Of a stretch of DNA of 33,077 nt, positions 24,309 to 32,915 are shown piece by piece (position 1 is the stretch's first letter; each line of letters begins with the position of its first letter). The DNA comes from an uncultured Gammaproteobacteria bacterium. GTDB taxonomy: Bacteria > Pseudomonadota > Gammaproteobacteria > Steroidobacterales > JABDMI01. The stretch spans positions 1 to 33,077 of the forward strand of contig CAJQOG010000082.1 of NCBI GenBank assembly GCA_905479875.1, in the 5' to 3' direction. Under the pieces are notes generated by a model. That model had not been told where the DNA came from. It ran no database searches and was given only the letters and a program-made list of their open reading frames with translations. The position numbers and the translations under genes are program-made.

Positions 24309-26420
24309 TTACTGATCTTCACTTGGGCTTAAATCAAGTAAAGATAGATCAGCGACATTAGTTGATATAGTGTGGAAATCTAGCAAAAGACTAAGACGAT
24401 TATTTCTTTCAGCTGGGTCATCCGACATTACCATCACATCATTAAAAAAGTTATCGATCGGATCTTTTAGACGAGCTAAACGCAGCAAGACATCCGTATA
24501 ACGTTGTGCTTGCATCAAACTATCCACATCGCCATGAACCGTTTGTAAGGCCTGATAAAGTACATACTCAGATTTCTCAGTCATTACATTGATGTCTACT
24601 TTGCTTAAATCTTTAATCGCATCAGAATTTTTCTTAAGGATATTAGCAACACGTTTATTTGCTGCAGCTAAATTTGGAGCTGCAGGCATTTGTACAAATT
24701 TTTGCAAGGCCTGTAAACGTTTTTGCATATCTAACGGACTACCTGTCTTGGTTGCAAAAACCGATGCGATTTGATCGCTAGTTGAATTATGGTCTTGAAA
24801 ATAACCACGAGCTCGTTCCTGTAAATACACAAAAACCTCATCAATAACTTCAGGCTTACGCAATGCTTCAGGCATATACCGTAAAGACGCTGTAACCAAA
24901 TTACGTAAATCAAAGTCTAATTCTTTTTCGATAATAATACGTAAAACACCAATCGATTGCCTACGTAATCCAAAAGGATCGCGTGTGCCCGTTGGCTTTT
25001 TACCAATTGCAAAAATTCCAACAATTGTATCCAATTTATCGGCAATTGAAATTACCTGCCCAAGAATATGGCCAGGTAATTCATCGCCAGAGAAACGTGG
25101 TAAATAATGCTCATCTAGGGCTAAGGCAACATCTACATTTTCTTTTTGATGGATTGCATAGTAACGACCCATAACGCCTTGCAATTCTGGAAATTCTCCA
25201 ACCATATCACTAAGCAAATCGCATTTACATAAACTAGCCGCACGCCTTACTTGGTCTTCACTTATTTTTGGTGATTTTTCTAAGTTTTGCAACATATGCA
25301 AACTAAGAGACTCTATACGTTTAACTTTTTCACCCAGTGAGCCCAGATCTCTTTGAAAAACAACTTTGTCTAAATCAACGATGCGGCTTTCTAAACTACG
25401 TTCTAAATCTTTTTTATAAAAGAACTCAGCATCAGCCAAGCGAGGATGTATAACACGCTCATTACCTAATCTCACCTGCTCGGGTTCCTTGCTGTCGATA
25501 TTACTGATGGTGATAAAATTATTCAGAATATCGCCGTCTGCAGAACGAAGTGGAAAATATTTTTGATGTTGTTGTAATGTCTCAATCAATACTTCTTCTG
25601 GTAACTCTAAATAACGCTGATCAAAACTTCCTAAAACTGCATAGGGCTTTTCAACTAACGCCGTTACCTCATTGAGTAAATCATTATCGACAACCGCTTG
25701 TCCACTAACACTCTCAGCTGCAGCATTAACCTGGTCTTCAATAAATTTTGTACGTTCAGAAAAAACCGGAACAATTTGGCCGACATGAGATAGTAAATTT
25801 TTATAAGCTGAAGGTTGTTCAATACTAATTTCTTGTGGCGCCATAAAACGGTGGCCATAAGTAAGTCGGTCGGCCGACAAGCCTAATATTTCACATTCAA
25901 CTATTTCATTTCCTAATAGCATTAACAACCAATGCACAGGCCGCACAAAGCTCTCACTACGATTGCCCCAACGCATACGCTTTGGAATTGGCAACTGATC
26001 TAAGGCCTCTTTAACAATGCCTGGTAATATCTCTTTACTGGCCTTACCCGATTCAAATCCACGAAAAACCAAGTAAGTACCTTTGCCCATTTTCACATGG
26101 TGCAAATCATAAACATCCACACCATTACTCTGTGCAAAAGCATTAGCCGCTTTTGTAGGAAGTTTATTTTCATCAAAAGCGCGGTCAAGAGGCGGGCCTT
26201 TTCTTTCAATGGCTTTATCTTCTTGTTGCGTCACTAAGTCATGAACCAATACAGCTAAACGTCTTGGCGTTGCAAATACTTCCACTTCACCATGCTGAAG
26301 TCGTTGCACTGCTAAACCAGCTTGTATACTGACTTTAAAAGCATTGGATAAGTCACGTAATGCCTTTGGTGGTAATTCTTCTGTGCCTAACTCAACTAAA
26401 AAATCTTTAGAATCACTCAT
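24309..26420 (-). CDS. glyS: Glycyl-tRNA synthetase beta subunit
   Basis: GlyS is the large subunit of the alpha2-beta2 bacterial enzyme and supplies tRNA recognition and the HD and anticodon-binding regions. The 703 residues are close to E. coli GlyS (689). The start [21 protein letters not shown] and the motifs [50 protein letters not shown]-like sequence, GVMGRYYA and DPFGLRRQ are diagnostic. It overlaps glyQ by 4 bases (ATGA), so the subunits are translationally coupled at equal stoichiometry. No frameshift is apparent. Confidence 0.98.
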   Translation of the reverse strand: MSDSKDFLVELGTEELPPKALRDLSNAFKVSIQAGLAVQRLQHGEVEVFATPRRLAVLVHDLVTQQEDKAIERKGPPLDRAFDENKLPTKAANAFAQSNGVDVYDLHHVKMGKGTYLVFRGFESGKASKEILPGIVKEALDQLPIPKRMRWGNRSESFVRPVHWLLMLLGNEIVECEILGLSADRLTYGHRFMAPQEISIEQPSAYKNLLSHVGQIVPVFSERTKFIEDQVNAAAESVSGQAVVDNDLLNEVTALVEKPYAVLGSFDQRYLELPEEVLIETLQQHQKYFPLRSADGDILNNFITISNIDSKEPEQVRLGNERVIHPRLADAEFFYKKDLERSLESRIVDLDKVVFQRDLGSLGEKVKRIESLSLHMLQNLEKSPKISEDQVRRAASLCKCDLLSDMVGEFPELQGVMGRYYAIHQKENVDVALALDEHYLPRFSGDELPGHILGQVISIADKLDTIVGIFAIGKKPTGTRDPFGLRRQSIGVLRIIIEKELDFDLRNLVTASLRYMPEALRKPEVIDEVFVYLQERARGYFQDHNSTSDQIASVFATKTGSPLDMQKRLQALQKFVQMPAAPNLAAANKRVANILKKNSDAIKDLSKVDINVMTEKSEYVLYQALQTVHGDVDSLMQAQRYTDVLLRLARLKDPIDNFFNDVMVMSDDPAERNNRLSLLLDFHTISTNVADLSLLDLSPSEDQ

Positions 26421-27352
26421 TCTGACTCTCCAATTTGTTGATTGTTAAGTAATGGAAATCCTAAACGTTCGCGACTAGTTAAATATAACTCGGCTACTGC
26501 TCTAGACAAGGTACGTACCCGTAGAATAAACCGTTGACGCTCAGTTACCGAAATTGCGTGCCGAGCATCCAATAAATTAAACCAATGCGAGGCCAAAATG
26601 ACTTGCTCGTAGGCAGGCAAGGCTAATTCTTTTTCTAAAAGCAGATTTGCCTCTTTTTCAGCATGATCAAATGCTTTAAACAAATGATCAGTGTCTGCAA
26701 TTTCAAAATTATAAGTAGATTGCTCCACCTCATTTTGATGAAAAATTTGGCCATAAGATACTGGACCATTTGGACCAGTTGCCCAAACTAAATCGTAAAC
26801 ACTTTCTACGCCCTGTAAGTACATAGCCAATCTTTCTAAACCGTAAGTAATTTCACCAGTTACTGGCTTGCACTCTAATCCACCGGCTTGTTGAAAGTAT
26901 GTGAACTGGGTTATCTCCATTCCATTCATCCATACTTCCCAACCTAAACCCCAAGCGCCCAAAGTTGGTGACTCCCAATTGTCCTCTACAAATCGGATGT
27001 CATGCACTAATGGATCAATACCTAAGGCTTTAAGAGAATCAAGATAAAGCTCTTGAATATTATCTGGTGAAGGCTTAAGCGCTACCTGAAATTGATAGTA
27101 ATGCTGCAATCGATTTGGGTTTTCGCCATAACGTCCATCAGTTGGGCGTCTGCATCCTTGCGCATAGGCCGAGCTCCACGGCTCAGGACCAATTGCACGT
27201 AAAAAAGTAGACGGATGAAATGTTCCCGCACCCATTGGTAAATCCATAGGCTGCATAATGACGCAACCTTTTTGTGCCCAAAATTGTTGCAGGCGAAAAA
27301 TTAGTGATTGAAAGCTTTTTGGTTTAGTCACCGGCTTGGCTTGCTGCGACAT
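26417..27352 (-). CDS. glyQ: Glycyl-tRNA synthetase alpha subunit
   Basis: GlyQ is the catalytic class II subunit that forms glycyl-adenylate. The 311 residues (E. coli 303) include [24 protein letters not shown], the family's opening ATP-site region, then [40 protein letters not shown]-type sequence, [29 protein letters not shown] and [14 protein letters not shown]. The first gene of the glyQ-glyS-gmhB-plsC-plsC operon. The start at 27352 is preceded by the promoter and inverted repeat described at 27371-27413. Confidence 0.98.
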   Translation of the reverse strand: MSQQAKPVTKPKSFQSLIFRLQQFWAQKGCVIMQPMDLPMGAGTFHPSTFLRAIGPEPWSSAYAQGCRRPTDGRYGENPNRLQHYYQFQVALKPSPDNIQELYLDSLKALGIDPLVHDIRFVEDNWESPTLGAWGLGWEVWMNGMEITQFTYFQQAGGLECKPVTGEITYGLERLAMYLQGVESVYDLVWATGPNGPVSYGQIFHQNEVEQSTYNFEIADTDHLFKAFDHAEKEANLLLEKELALPAYEQVILASHWFNLLDARHAISVTERQRFILRVRTLSRAVAELYLTSRERLGFPLLNNQQIGESE

Positions 27353-27370
27353 AAGTGTTGGTTTCCGTTG

Positions 27371-27413
27371 GAAAATTTAGCATTGCAGTATAACCGTAAA
27401 GCGCTAAATTTTC
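27371..27413 (-). promoter_or_regulatory. Candidate glyQ promoter inside an 11-base inverted repeat
   Basis: GAAAATTTAGC (27371-27381) and GCTAAATTTTC (27403-27413) are perfect inverted copies around a 21-base loop. On the minus strand the loop contains TATACT (27387-27392), a good -10 hexamer, with CTGAAA about 17-18 bases upstream as a weak -35. The arrangement could be an operator over the promoter. Confidence 0.4.
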
Positions 27414-27497
27414 AGCTTAGCAACAAATTTCACTACGTATTTTTGTCTTTAAATAAGGCTTGATTCGAACGATAAGTGTCATTATTACACCATACCT

Positions 27498-27514
27498 CGC
27501 ACCAAAAAGGTGCT
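27498..27514. promoter_or_regulatory. NtrC-binding site, distal (strong match)
   Basis: The perfect inverted core GCACC-AAAAA-GGTGC (27499-27513) matches the enterobacterial NtrC consensus TGCACCA-N-TGGTGCA over its core. It is centred near -182 from the inferred sigma-54 start. Confidence 0.8.
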
Positions 27515-27528
27515 TGCCTAAGATTCTT

Positions 27529-27545
27529 TGCATTATTAAAGTGCA
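27529..27545. promoter_or_regulatory. NtrC-binding site, proximal (weaker match)
   Basis: TGCATTATTAAAGTGCA is a 17-base site with palindromic TGCA ends. Its centre lies 31 bases from that of the distal site, about three helical turns, as with the paired NtrC sites of E. coli glnA. Confidence 0.6.
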
Positions 27546-27660
27546 TAATTATTGGAACTAGCTGATTTATAATGACTTTTAGATTTAAAAACTGTCTTAT
27601 AAGCTACTTTAAAGAGACAAAAACTAAGCTTTTCAGATGGATTCTGGCAAAGCTAGATAC

Positions 27661-27677
27661 TTGGCATGGTTTCTGCA
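27661..27677 (+). promoter_or_regulatory. glnA: Sigma-54 promoter of glnA
   Basis: TTGGCATGGTTTCTGCA has the invariant GG (-24) and GC (-12) with exactly ten bases between them, matching TGGCAC-N5-TTGCA with two substitutions. The inferred start is near 27688, giving a leader of about 115 bases before the glnA ATG. With the upstream NtrC sites this indicates nitrogen-limitation control. Confidence 0.8.
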
Positions 27678-27803
27678 CTGTTATAGGTAAAAACCCGCTA
27701 CAATAGCGCACTATTTTTCAATGAAAGAGCTCGCAGATAGACGTAGGCTTTATCAAAAACAGTTTTACCATTAACCAATCTTAAATTTACTCAGGAGCCT
27801 GTT

Positions 27804-29213
27804 ATGTCCGCCGCGGATATTTTAAAAACCATTAAAGACAAAGAAGTACGTTACATCGATTTACGCTTTACCGATACACGCGGTAAAGAGCAACACGTAA
27901 CCGTACCTTCACACACTATTGACGCTGATTTTTTTGAAGAAGGCAAAATGTTTGATGGATCATCAATTAATGGTTGGAAAGGCATTAACGAATCAGACAT
28001 GATTTTGTTACCTGATACTGAAACAGCTAGGCTTGATGTGTTTTCTGTAGACACAACTTTGAACATCACTTGTGATGTAGTTGAGCCTTCGGATGGTCAA
28101 GGTTACGGGCGTGATCCACGTTCTATTGCTAGACGTGCCGAAGCCTATTTGCAATCTACTGGTATTGGTGACACGGCATACTTTGGTCCTGAAAACGAAT
28201 TCTTTGTCTTTGATGATGTTCGTTGGAATACCGATATGAATAATTGCGGTTTCAATATTGATTCAGAAGAAGGCTTCTGGAATTCTGGTACTAAAATGGA
28301 AGGTGGCAATATGGGTCATCGTCCTGGCATTAAAGGTGGTTACTTCCCAGTACCTCCAGTTGATTCACTGCATGATATTCGTGGCGCTATGTGTAATGCC
28401 CTTGAAGAAATGGGTTTAACAACTGAAGTACATCACCATGAAGTAGCTACAGCTGGCCAATGTGAAATTGGTGCTGTATTCAATACTCTAGTTAAAAAAG
28501 CTGATGAAGTTCAGTTATTTAAATATGTAGTTCATAATATTGCTCACAGCTTTGGCAAAACTGCAACCTTTATGCCTAAGCCATTAGTTGGTGATAACGG
28601 TTCAGGTATGCACGTACATGCTTCAATCATGAAAGATGGGGTTAACTTATTTTCTGGTGACGGCTATGGCGGTTTATCTGACATCGCTCTCTACTACATC
28701 GGTGGTGTTATTAAGCATGCTAAAGCCATTAACGCTTTCGCAAACGCTTCAACTAACTCTTACAAACGTTTAGTTCCAGGTTTTGAAGCCCCAGTAAAAT
28801 TAGCTTATTCAGCTCGTAACCGTTCTGCTTCAATTCGTATTCCTTACATCGCTAACCCTAAAGGTCGTCGTATTGAAGTTCGTTTCCCTGATTCAACAGC
28901 AAACCCATACCTAGCCTTTACTGCTATTTTGATGGCCGGCCTTGACGGAATTAAAAATAAGATTCATCCTGGAGAAGCTTCTGATAAAGACTTATATGAT
29001 CTACCTGCTGAAGAGTCTAAAGCGATCCCAGAAGTTGCTTTCTCTTTAGAAGAAGCTTTGAATGCTTTAGATGGTGATCGTGAGTTCTTAAAAGCTGGCG
29101 ACGTATTCAGTGATGATGCGATTGATGCATATATCGAATTAAAAATGGAAGAAGTGACTCGTTTACGTATGAGCACTCATCCAGTTGAGTTCGATATGTA
29201 CTACAGTGCTTAA
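27804..29213 (+). CDS. glnA: Type I glutamine synthetase
   Basis: GlnA makes glutamine from glutamate, ammonia and ATP, and is the central nitrogen-assimilation enzyme, active as a dodecamer. The 469-residue length equals that of E. coli GlnA. Signatures include [27 protein letters not shown]-like sequence [27 protein letters not shown], the ATP-site [14 protein letters not shown] and [13 protein letters not shown]. The adenylylation tyrosine is present in [10 protein letters not shown] (Tyr398 counting the Met), so the protein is the GSI-beta type controlled by GlnE. AGGAG at 27793-27797 fixes the start. It is a single-gene unit closed by the terminator at 29271-29304. Confidence 0.99.
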   Translation: MSAADILKTIKDKEVRYIDLRFTDTRGKEQHVTVPSHTIDADFFEEGKMFDGSSINGWKGINESDMILLPDTETARLDVFSVDTTLNITCDVVEPSDGQGYGRDPRSIARRAEAYLQSTGIGDTAYFGPENEFFVFDDVRWNTDMNNCGFNIDSEEGFWNSGTKMEGGNMGHRPGIKGGYFPVPPVDSLHDIRGAMCNALEEMGLTTEVHHHEVATAGQCEIGAVFNTLVKKADEVQLFKYVVHNIAHSFGKTATFMPKPLVGDNGSGMHVHASIMKDGVNLFSGDGYGGLSDIALYYIGGVIKHAKAINAFANASTNSYKRLVPGFEAPVKLAYSARNRSASIRIPYIANPKGRRIEVRFPDSTANPYLAFTAILMAGLDGIKNKIHPGEASDKDLYDLPAEESKAIPEVAFSLEEALNALDGDREFLKAGDVFSDDAIDAYIELKMEEVTRLRMSTHPVEFDMYYSA

Positions 29214-29214
29214 G

Positions 29215-29251
29215 CGACAATAGTATTGTCGTCCTGAACTAGCTTCAGGAT
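29215..29251. repeat. Two small hairpins after glnA, REP-like
   Basis: CGACAAT/ATTGTCG (about 29215-29231) and TCCTGAA-CTAGC-TTCAGGA (about 29233-29251) are perfect small inverted repeats starting just after the stop codon. The second resembles the dispersed palindrome GTC-TCCTGAA...TTCAGGAT seen between genes of many bacteria. Only this one copy occurs in the window, so dispersal is not shown. Confidence 0.4.
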
Positions 29252-29270
29252 GTTGTAGCCTTAAAGAATT

Positions 29271-29304
29271 AAAGCCGATGCAGAAATGTATCGGCTTTTT
29301 CTTT
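29271..29304 (+). terminator. Intrinsic terminator of glnA
   Basis: AAAGCCGAT and ATCGGCTTT pair around a 10-base loop (which can add two more pairs) and run into T5-C-T4. The T-run reaches into the region where the -35 of the next gene would be. Confidence 0.85.
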
Positions 29305-29323
29305 TCACTGCTCTAAAAAAGAA

Positions 29324-29329
29324 TACAAT
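29324..29329 (+). promoter_or_regulatory. Candidate -10 box abutting the ABC exporter start codon
   Basis: TACAAT ends 6 bases before the ATG at 29336, and TTTTCA (29302-29307) is a possible -35 at 16-base spacing. No Shine-Dalgarno precedes the ATG, which suggests a leaderless message. Confidence 0.4.
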
Positions 29330-29335
29330 ACCCTA

Positions 29336-31111
29336 ATGAATTCACTTAGTCCTCTCAGCCGAACCCTAGCTTATGGCAAAGAATATAAGCTCCGCGCCTT
29401 ATGGGCTACTGTTTGCTCTGTTCTTAACAAATTATTCGACATAGCACCAGAAATTCTGATTGGTGTGGCTTTGGACGTCGTTATTCGAAGAGATGATTCC
29501 TTTGTTGCAAGTTTTGGAATTATTGAACCTGAAAAACAACTTATAACTTTAGGTATATTGACCTTTTTAATTTGGGCTTTTGAATCTTTATTTGAATACT
29601 TACACCTCAGATTGTGGCGTAATCTAGCTCAAGACGTGCAGCATCAATTTCGTAATGATACATACCAACACGTGCAAAACATGGATGTGGCCTATTTTGA
29701 GGACCAGCCCTCTGGACGCTTAACAGCCATTCTCAATGATGACATCAATCAACTAGAACGATTTTTAAATGTTGGTGCAAATGACATCTTGCAAGTAATC
29801 ACGGCTGTAATTGGTATTGGCGCAGTATTTTTTGTGCTCTCACCTAAAATTGCAGTCTTCGCGTTTTTACCTATCCCGGTTATTATTTTTGGGGCCTTTT
29901 ACTATCAATCTAAAGCCGAACCCAAATATGCCATCGTACGCGAGTTGGCTGGCAAACTTGCCGGAGCAATAAATAATAATCTCATTGGTATAGCTACTAT
30001 TAAAAGTTTTACTCGTGAACATGAAGAAGGGAAGCGAATACAAGATATTAGCCAAGATTACTCACAAGCAAATACTAAAGTCATCGCCTTAAGTTCTGCG
30101 TTTATTCCTTTAATACGCATGGCAATTCTAAGTGGTTTTTTAGTAACCTTTATTTTAGGTGGCTTAGAAACTTTAAATGGTGTTTTAGAAGTTGGAGCCT
30201 ACGGGGTATTAGTCTTTTTAACTCAACGACTATTGTGGCCTTTTACCCGACTCGCTGAAACCATGGACTTATATGAACGTGGCATGGCCTCAGCACGACG
30301 TATATTTCACTTACTAGATGAGCCAATTCAAATTAATGACCGTGATCATGCTTTGCAGACAGACTTAAATGGCGATATCGCATTTAAAAATATTAGTTTT
30401 AAATACGCAAAAAGTCCAACTAATATTCTGTCTGAGCTTAACTTCAATATTCCGGAAAATACCACACATGCTTTTGTAGGGCAAACAGGCTCGGGTAAAT
30501 CTACCCTAGTGAAGCTGCTATTACGTTTCTATCAGGCTCAAACCGGTGAGATTAGCATTGGTGAACACTCTATAAGTAACATAAAACTAAATAGTCTACG
30601 TTCACAAATTGGTTTAGTTTCTCAAGATATTTATTTATTTAATGGGTCTATATTCGAGAATATTAAATTTGGAAACTCTAATGCAACAGATGCCGAAATT
30701 TATGCTGCAGCTAGATTAGCTGAATGTGATGACTTTATTAATCTTCAAGAACATAAATATCAAACCACTATCGGTGAAGGTGGCGTAAAGCTTTCAGGCG
30801 GACAAAAGCAACGTCTTTCCTTGGCAAGAGCCATAGTTAAAGATCCTAAAATATTAATTTTAGACGAGGCCACTTCCGCTGTTGATAATGAAACCGAAGC
30901 AGCAATACAAAAGTCTTTATCTCAAATATCACATAATCGAACCGTCATAGTTATTGCACACAGACTCTCAACTATAGTGTCTGCTGATAAAATACATGTG
31001 ATGGATGCAGGAGAGATTATTGAGAGTGGATCACATCACGAGCTAATCGAGAAAAATGGCATATACACTCGTTTATGGGGAGTGCAAACTGGAAACCAAT
31101 CTGCAGCATAA
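29336..31111 (+). CDS. ABC exporter (fused permease and ATPase), substrate unknown
   Basis: This 591-residue half-transporter has a six-helix type IV exporter domain (about 15-320) with the coupling-helix region MDVAYFEDQPSGRLTAILNDD and TIKSFTREHEEGKR. A nucleotide-binding domain follows with Walker A GQTGSGKST (about 381-389), Q-loop LVSQDIYLFNGSIFENIKF, signature LSGGQKQR, Walker B ILILDEATSAVD and switch IAHRLST. It should act as a homodimer, or as a heterodimer if a partner exists elsewhere. It is not msbA, which lies at 16610-18355. No peptidase C39 or other accessory domain is fused, and neighbours do not reveal a substrate. It is 128 bases from the next gene and probably a separate unit. 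Confidence 0.9.
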   Translation: MNSLSPLSRTLAYGKEYKLRALWATVCSVLNKLFDIAPEILIGVALDVVIRRDDSFVASFGIIEPEKQLITLGILTFLIWAFESLFEYLHLRLWRNLAQDVQHQFRNDTYQHVQNMDVAYFEDQPSGRLTAILNDDINQLERFLNVGANDILQVITAVIGIGAVFFVLSPKIAVFAFLPIPVIIFGAFYYQSKAEPKYAIVRELAGKLAGAINNNLIGIATIKSFTREHEEGKRIQDISQDYSQANTKVIALSSAFIPLIRMAILSGFLVTFILGGLETLNGVLEVGAYGVLVFLTQRLLWPFTRLAETMDLYERGMASARRIFHLLDEPIQINDRDHALQTDLNGDIAFKNISFKYAKSPTNILSELNFNIPENTTHAFVGQTGSGKSTLVKLLLRFYQAQTGEISIGEHSISNIKLNSLRSQIGLVSQDIYLFNGSIFENIKFGNSNATDAEIYAAARLAECDDFINLQEHKYQTTIGEGGVKLSGGQKQRLSLARAIVKDPKILILDEATSAVDNETEAAIQKSLSQISHNRTVIVIAHRLSTIVSADKIHVMDAGEIIESGSHHELIEKNGIYTRLWGVQTGNQSAA

Positions 31112-31183
31112 AATAGTACTTAAAGTCTTACCTTATGCTACTTTTATTACATAGGAGCAAGCCTCTTTTCAGTAGGTTAAACT

Positions 31184-31206
31184 AAGTGAAATATTGTATT
31201 TCACTT
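31184..31206. repeat. 10-base-pair inverted repeat upstream of the membrane module
   Basis: AAGTGAAATA-TTG-TATTTCACTT is a perfect inverted repeat. It lacks a T-run on either side, so it is a poor terminator for the ABC gene. Its right end touches TTGTCA (31205-31210), a candidate -35, so it may be an operator for the 31240 gene. Confidence 0.45.
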
Positions 31207-31239
31207 GTCAATAAACTGGCCTAAATATAGGATTATAGT

Positions 31240-31758
31240 ATGACCCAATCGGAAAAATCACCTCAAAAAAACTGGAGTTTGATTCTTGGTTTAGCCATAC
31301 CCATTCTGATGACCCTGTTTATTGCTGCAAGTATATATTTACCGAAAGTTTTTGATAAAACACCATCAGCTACCGTGGATTTCATCTATTCAACTAAGCG
31401 TTATTACCCACACAAATTAGAAGTAATCAATGGTAAATTGGAGTGGGAAATATTAGAAAATAAAAATAACTCCTCCTATAGCAAACAAATACCAAAAATT
31501 TACTTACATAATGTGACTACAAATAGTAGTAAAGAACTAAGTTTAGAAGACGCACAAAAATTATTTTTAGATAACAGACGTAGAGCACCAGATGAGTACG
31601 CCGTTGAGCTAAATCGACACAGAGGCTTTTTTCTATTTAACGGACACAGTTCTAGAACACATCATTTAGGCAATGGGCATGCCTCGCAAAAACTCAACCT
31701 CGAATATTTTAATGACTATTACTACAACTTCAAATTTTTAGGCTGGGTTATAGAATGA
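31240..31758 (+). CDS. Single-pass membrane-anchored protein of unknown function
   Basis: I do not recognise this 172-residue protein. It has a short cytosolic N-terminus, one membrane segment (WSLILGLAIPILMTLFIAASIYL, about 12-34) and an extracytoplasmic domain of about 135 residues. That domain has KLEVINGKLEWEILENK, a charged stretch KELSLEDAQKLFLDNRRRAPDEYAVELNR (helical), and a His- and aromatic-rich end with GHSSRTHHLGNGHASQ and FNDYYYNFKFLGWVIE. TAGGA lies about 7 bases before the ATG. Its last four bases ATGA overlap the start of the next gene, so the two are translationally coupled and probably act together. In other bacteria DUF2157 genes often pair with a GDYXXLXY-type protein; that motif is not visible here. 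Confidence 0.75.
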   Translation: MTQSEKSPQKNWSLILGLAIPILMTLFIAASIYLPKVFDKTPSATVDFIYSTKRYYPHKLEVINGKLEWEILENKNNSSYSKQIPKIYLHNVTTNSSKELSLEDAQKLFLDNRRRAPDEYAVELNRHRGFFLFNGHSSRTHHLGNGHASQKLNLEYFNDYYYNFKFLGWVIE

Positions 31759-32729
31759 GTCAAGTACAAATTCTTTCCGATCTAGAAAAAGCTCTTCGTT
31801 CAGGCGAAGTTGATCCTAGTGCTGCATTAAAGATAGTTAACAATTTTATTACACCTATTGAGACTGATACCAGTAGTAAACTGATGAAAATCTTATATTT
31901 CATTGGTGGTGGAATCGTTTTCTTAGGTATAGCATTCTGGATTGGTCAAGAGTGGAGCCACTTTGGAGCAATTGCTAAAATTCTATGTACCTTAGGTATA
32001 GCCATTGCTTTTTTTGTAAGTGGCGTTCTACTAAGCCAACATAAAGAACACGTAACGTTAAGCTCTGTATTCTTTTTAATATCAGCTTTATTAATGCCAT
32101 TAGGCTTAGGTGTTACTTATGATGAGCTAGACATCAAAGTAAATTCCTATGCAACAGGCACTCAAATGGGAGTAATTCTGACCGCTGTTTTTGCTGGCGC
32201 ATACTTTCTTTATAAGCGAAACTTACTCTTATTTATTACATTATTTTTTGCTAGTTGTTTATTCTTTATTCTTACTGATTGGATTATGTCTGACAGCTAC
32301 TTAGCATCTGACTACAAATTTGATTTATATAGACTCTTTTTTATGGGCTTAACTTGGATGCTACTAGGGCACGCCTTTAGCAATAGTGAACGCCAAGGCT
32401 TAAGTTCTTGGTTATATGCATTCGGCGTTATATCTGTTCTTTCTACTGGACTAGCACTGGGTGACTGGAAGCCTAATCAAAGTGCTTTTTGGGAAATTAT
32501 TTATCCCGGACTCGCTTTAGGAATTGTTTTCTTAAGTACTGTCGTGAAGAGTCGGTCATTTTTAATTTTTGGCTCACTAGGTTTGGGCATTTACCTTTGC
32601 AAAATTACAGCTGAATACTTTAGTGATTCCTTGGGGTGGCCACTCGCATTAATACTAATGGGCTTTGCAATGATTGGAATTGCCTTTGGTGCAGTTAGAA
32701 TTCGTAACCGTTATTTAAACACTGCATAA
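31755..32729 (+). CDS. DUF2157-like polytopic membrane protein
   Basis: This 324-residue protein starts with a soluble N-terminal segment of about 45 residues (LSDLEKALRSGEVDPSAALKIVNNFI), the short helical region that opens DUF2157 proteins. About nine or ten hydrophobic helices follow: ILYFIGGGIVFLGIAFWIG, AKILCTLGIAIAFFVSGVLL, VFFLISALLMPLGLGV, MGVILTAVFAGAYFLYK, LLLFITLFFASCLFFIL and others to LALILMGFAMIGIAFGAV. No catalytic motif is evident, and function in this group is unknown. It overlaps the upstream gene by 4 bases. Transcription ends at the strong palindrome 32849-32885. Confidence 0.75.
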   Translation: MSQVQILSDLEKALRSGEVDPSAALKIVNNFITPIETDTSSKLMKILYFIGGGIVFLGIAFWIGQEWSHFGAIAKILCTLGIAIAFFVSGVLLSQHKEHVTLSSVFFLISALLMPLGLGVTYDELDIKVNSYATGTQMGVILTAVFAGAYFLYKRNLLLFITLFFASCLFFILTDWIMSDSYLASDYKFDLYRLFFMGLTWMLLGHAFSNSERQGLSSWLYAFGVISVLSTGLALGDWKPNQSAFWEIIYPGLALGIVFLSTVVKSRSFLIFGSLGLGIYLCKITAEYFSDSLGWPLALILMGFAMIGIAFGAVRIRNRYLNTA

Positions 32730-32848
32730 TTCATTTATGCATCGTTGACATACCCTCTACTTATTTGTAGAGCTTATGGTTTGTTTGAGATTTTGTTAAA
32801 TTGATTATTTGTAGTTAATGTCAAATAAAAAAATTGTCATTTTTCTAA
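32730..32848 (+). other. 119-base non-coding stretch between the DUF2157 gene and its terminator
   Basis: It contains a perfect TTGACA (32745-32750) and a 6-base-pair hairpin CTCTAC/GTAGAG (32755-32772), but no convincing -10 hexamer at the right spacing. It is unusually long for the space between a stop codon and its terminator. I see no ORF in it. Confidence 0.4.
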
Positions 32849-32886
32849 AAAAAAGGCGATGAATTAATTCATCGCCTTTTTTGTTT
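32849..32886. terminator. Bidirectional intrinsic terminator, 34-base perfect palindrome
   Basis: Positions 32849-32882 are perfectly self-complementary around AATT, with an AAGGCGATGAAT arm. A-runs on one side and T-runs on the other give poly-U tails in both directions. It closes the DUF2157 operon on the plus strand and the small ORF on the minus strand. Confidence 0.9.
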
Positions 32887-32915
32887 GCTTCTTAAAAATA
32901 TAACTGATTAATATT

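Larger units (their letters stand above)
27353..27803. other. 451-base divergent control region between glyQ and glnA
   Basis: No gene is seen. The left side holds the glyQ promoter region. The centre holds two NtrC-type sites, and the right side a sigma-54 promoter and a Shine-Dalgarno for glnA. A TACAAT at 27699-27704 may mark an additional sigma-70 start, but its -35 is weak. Confidence 0.75.
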
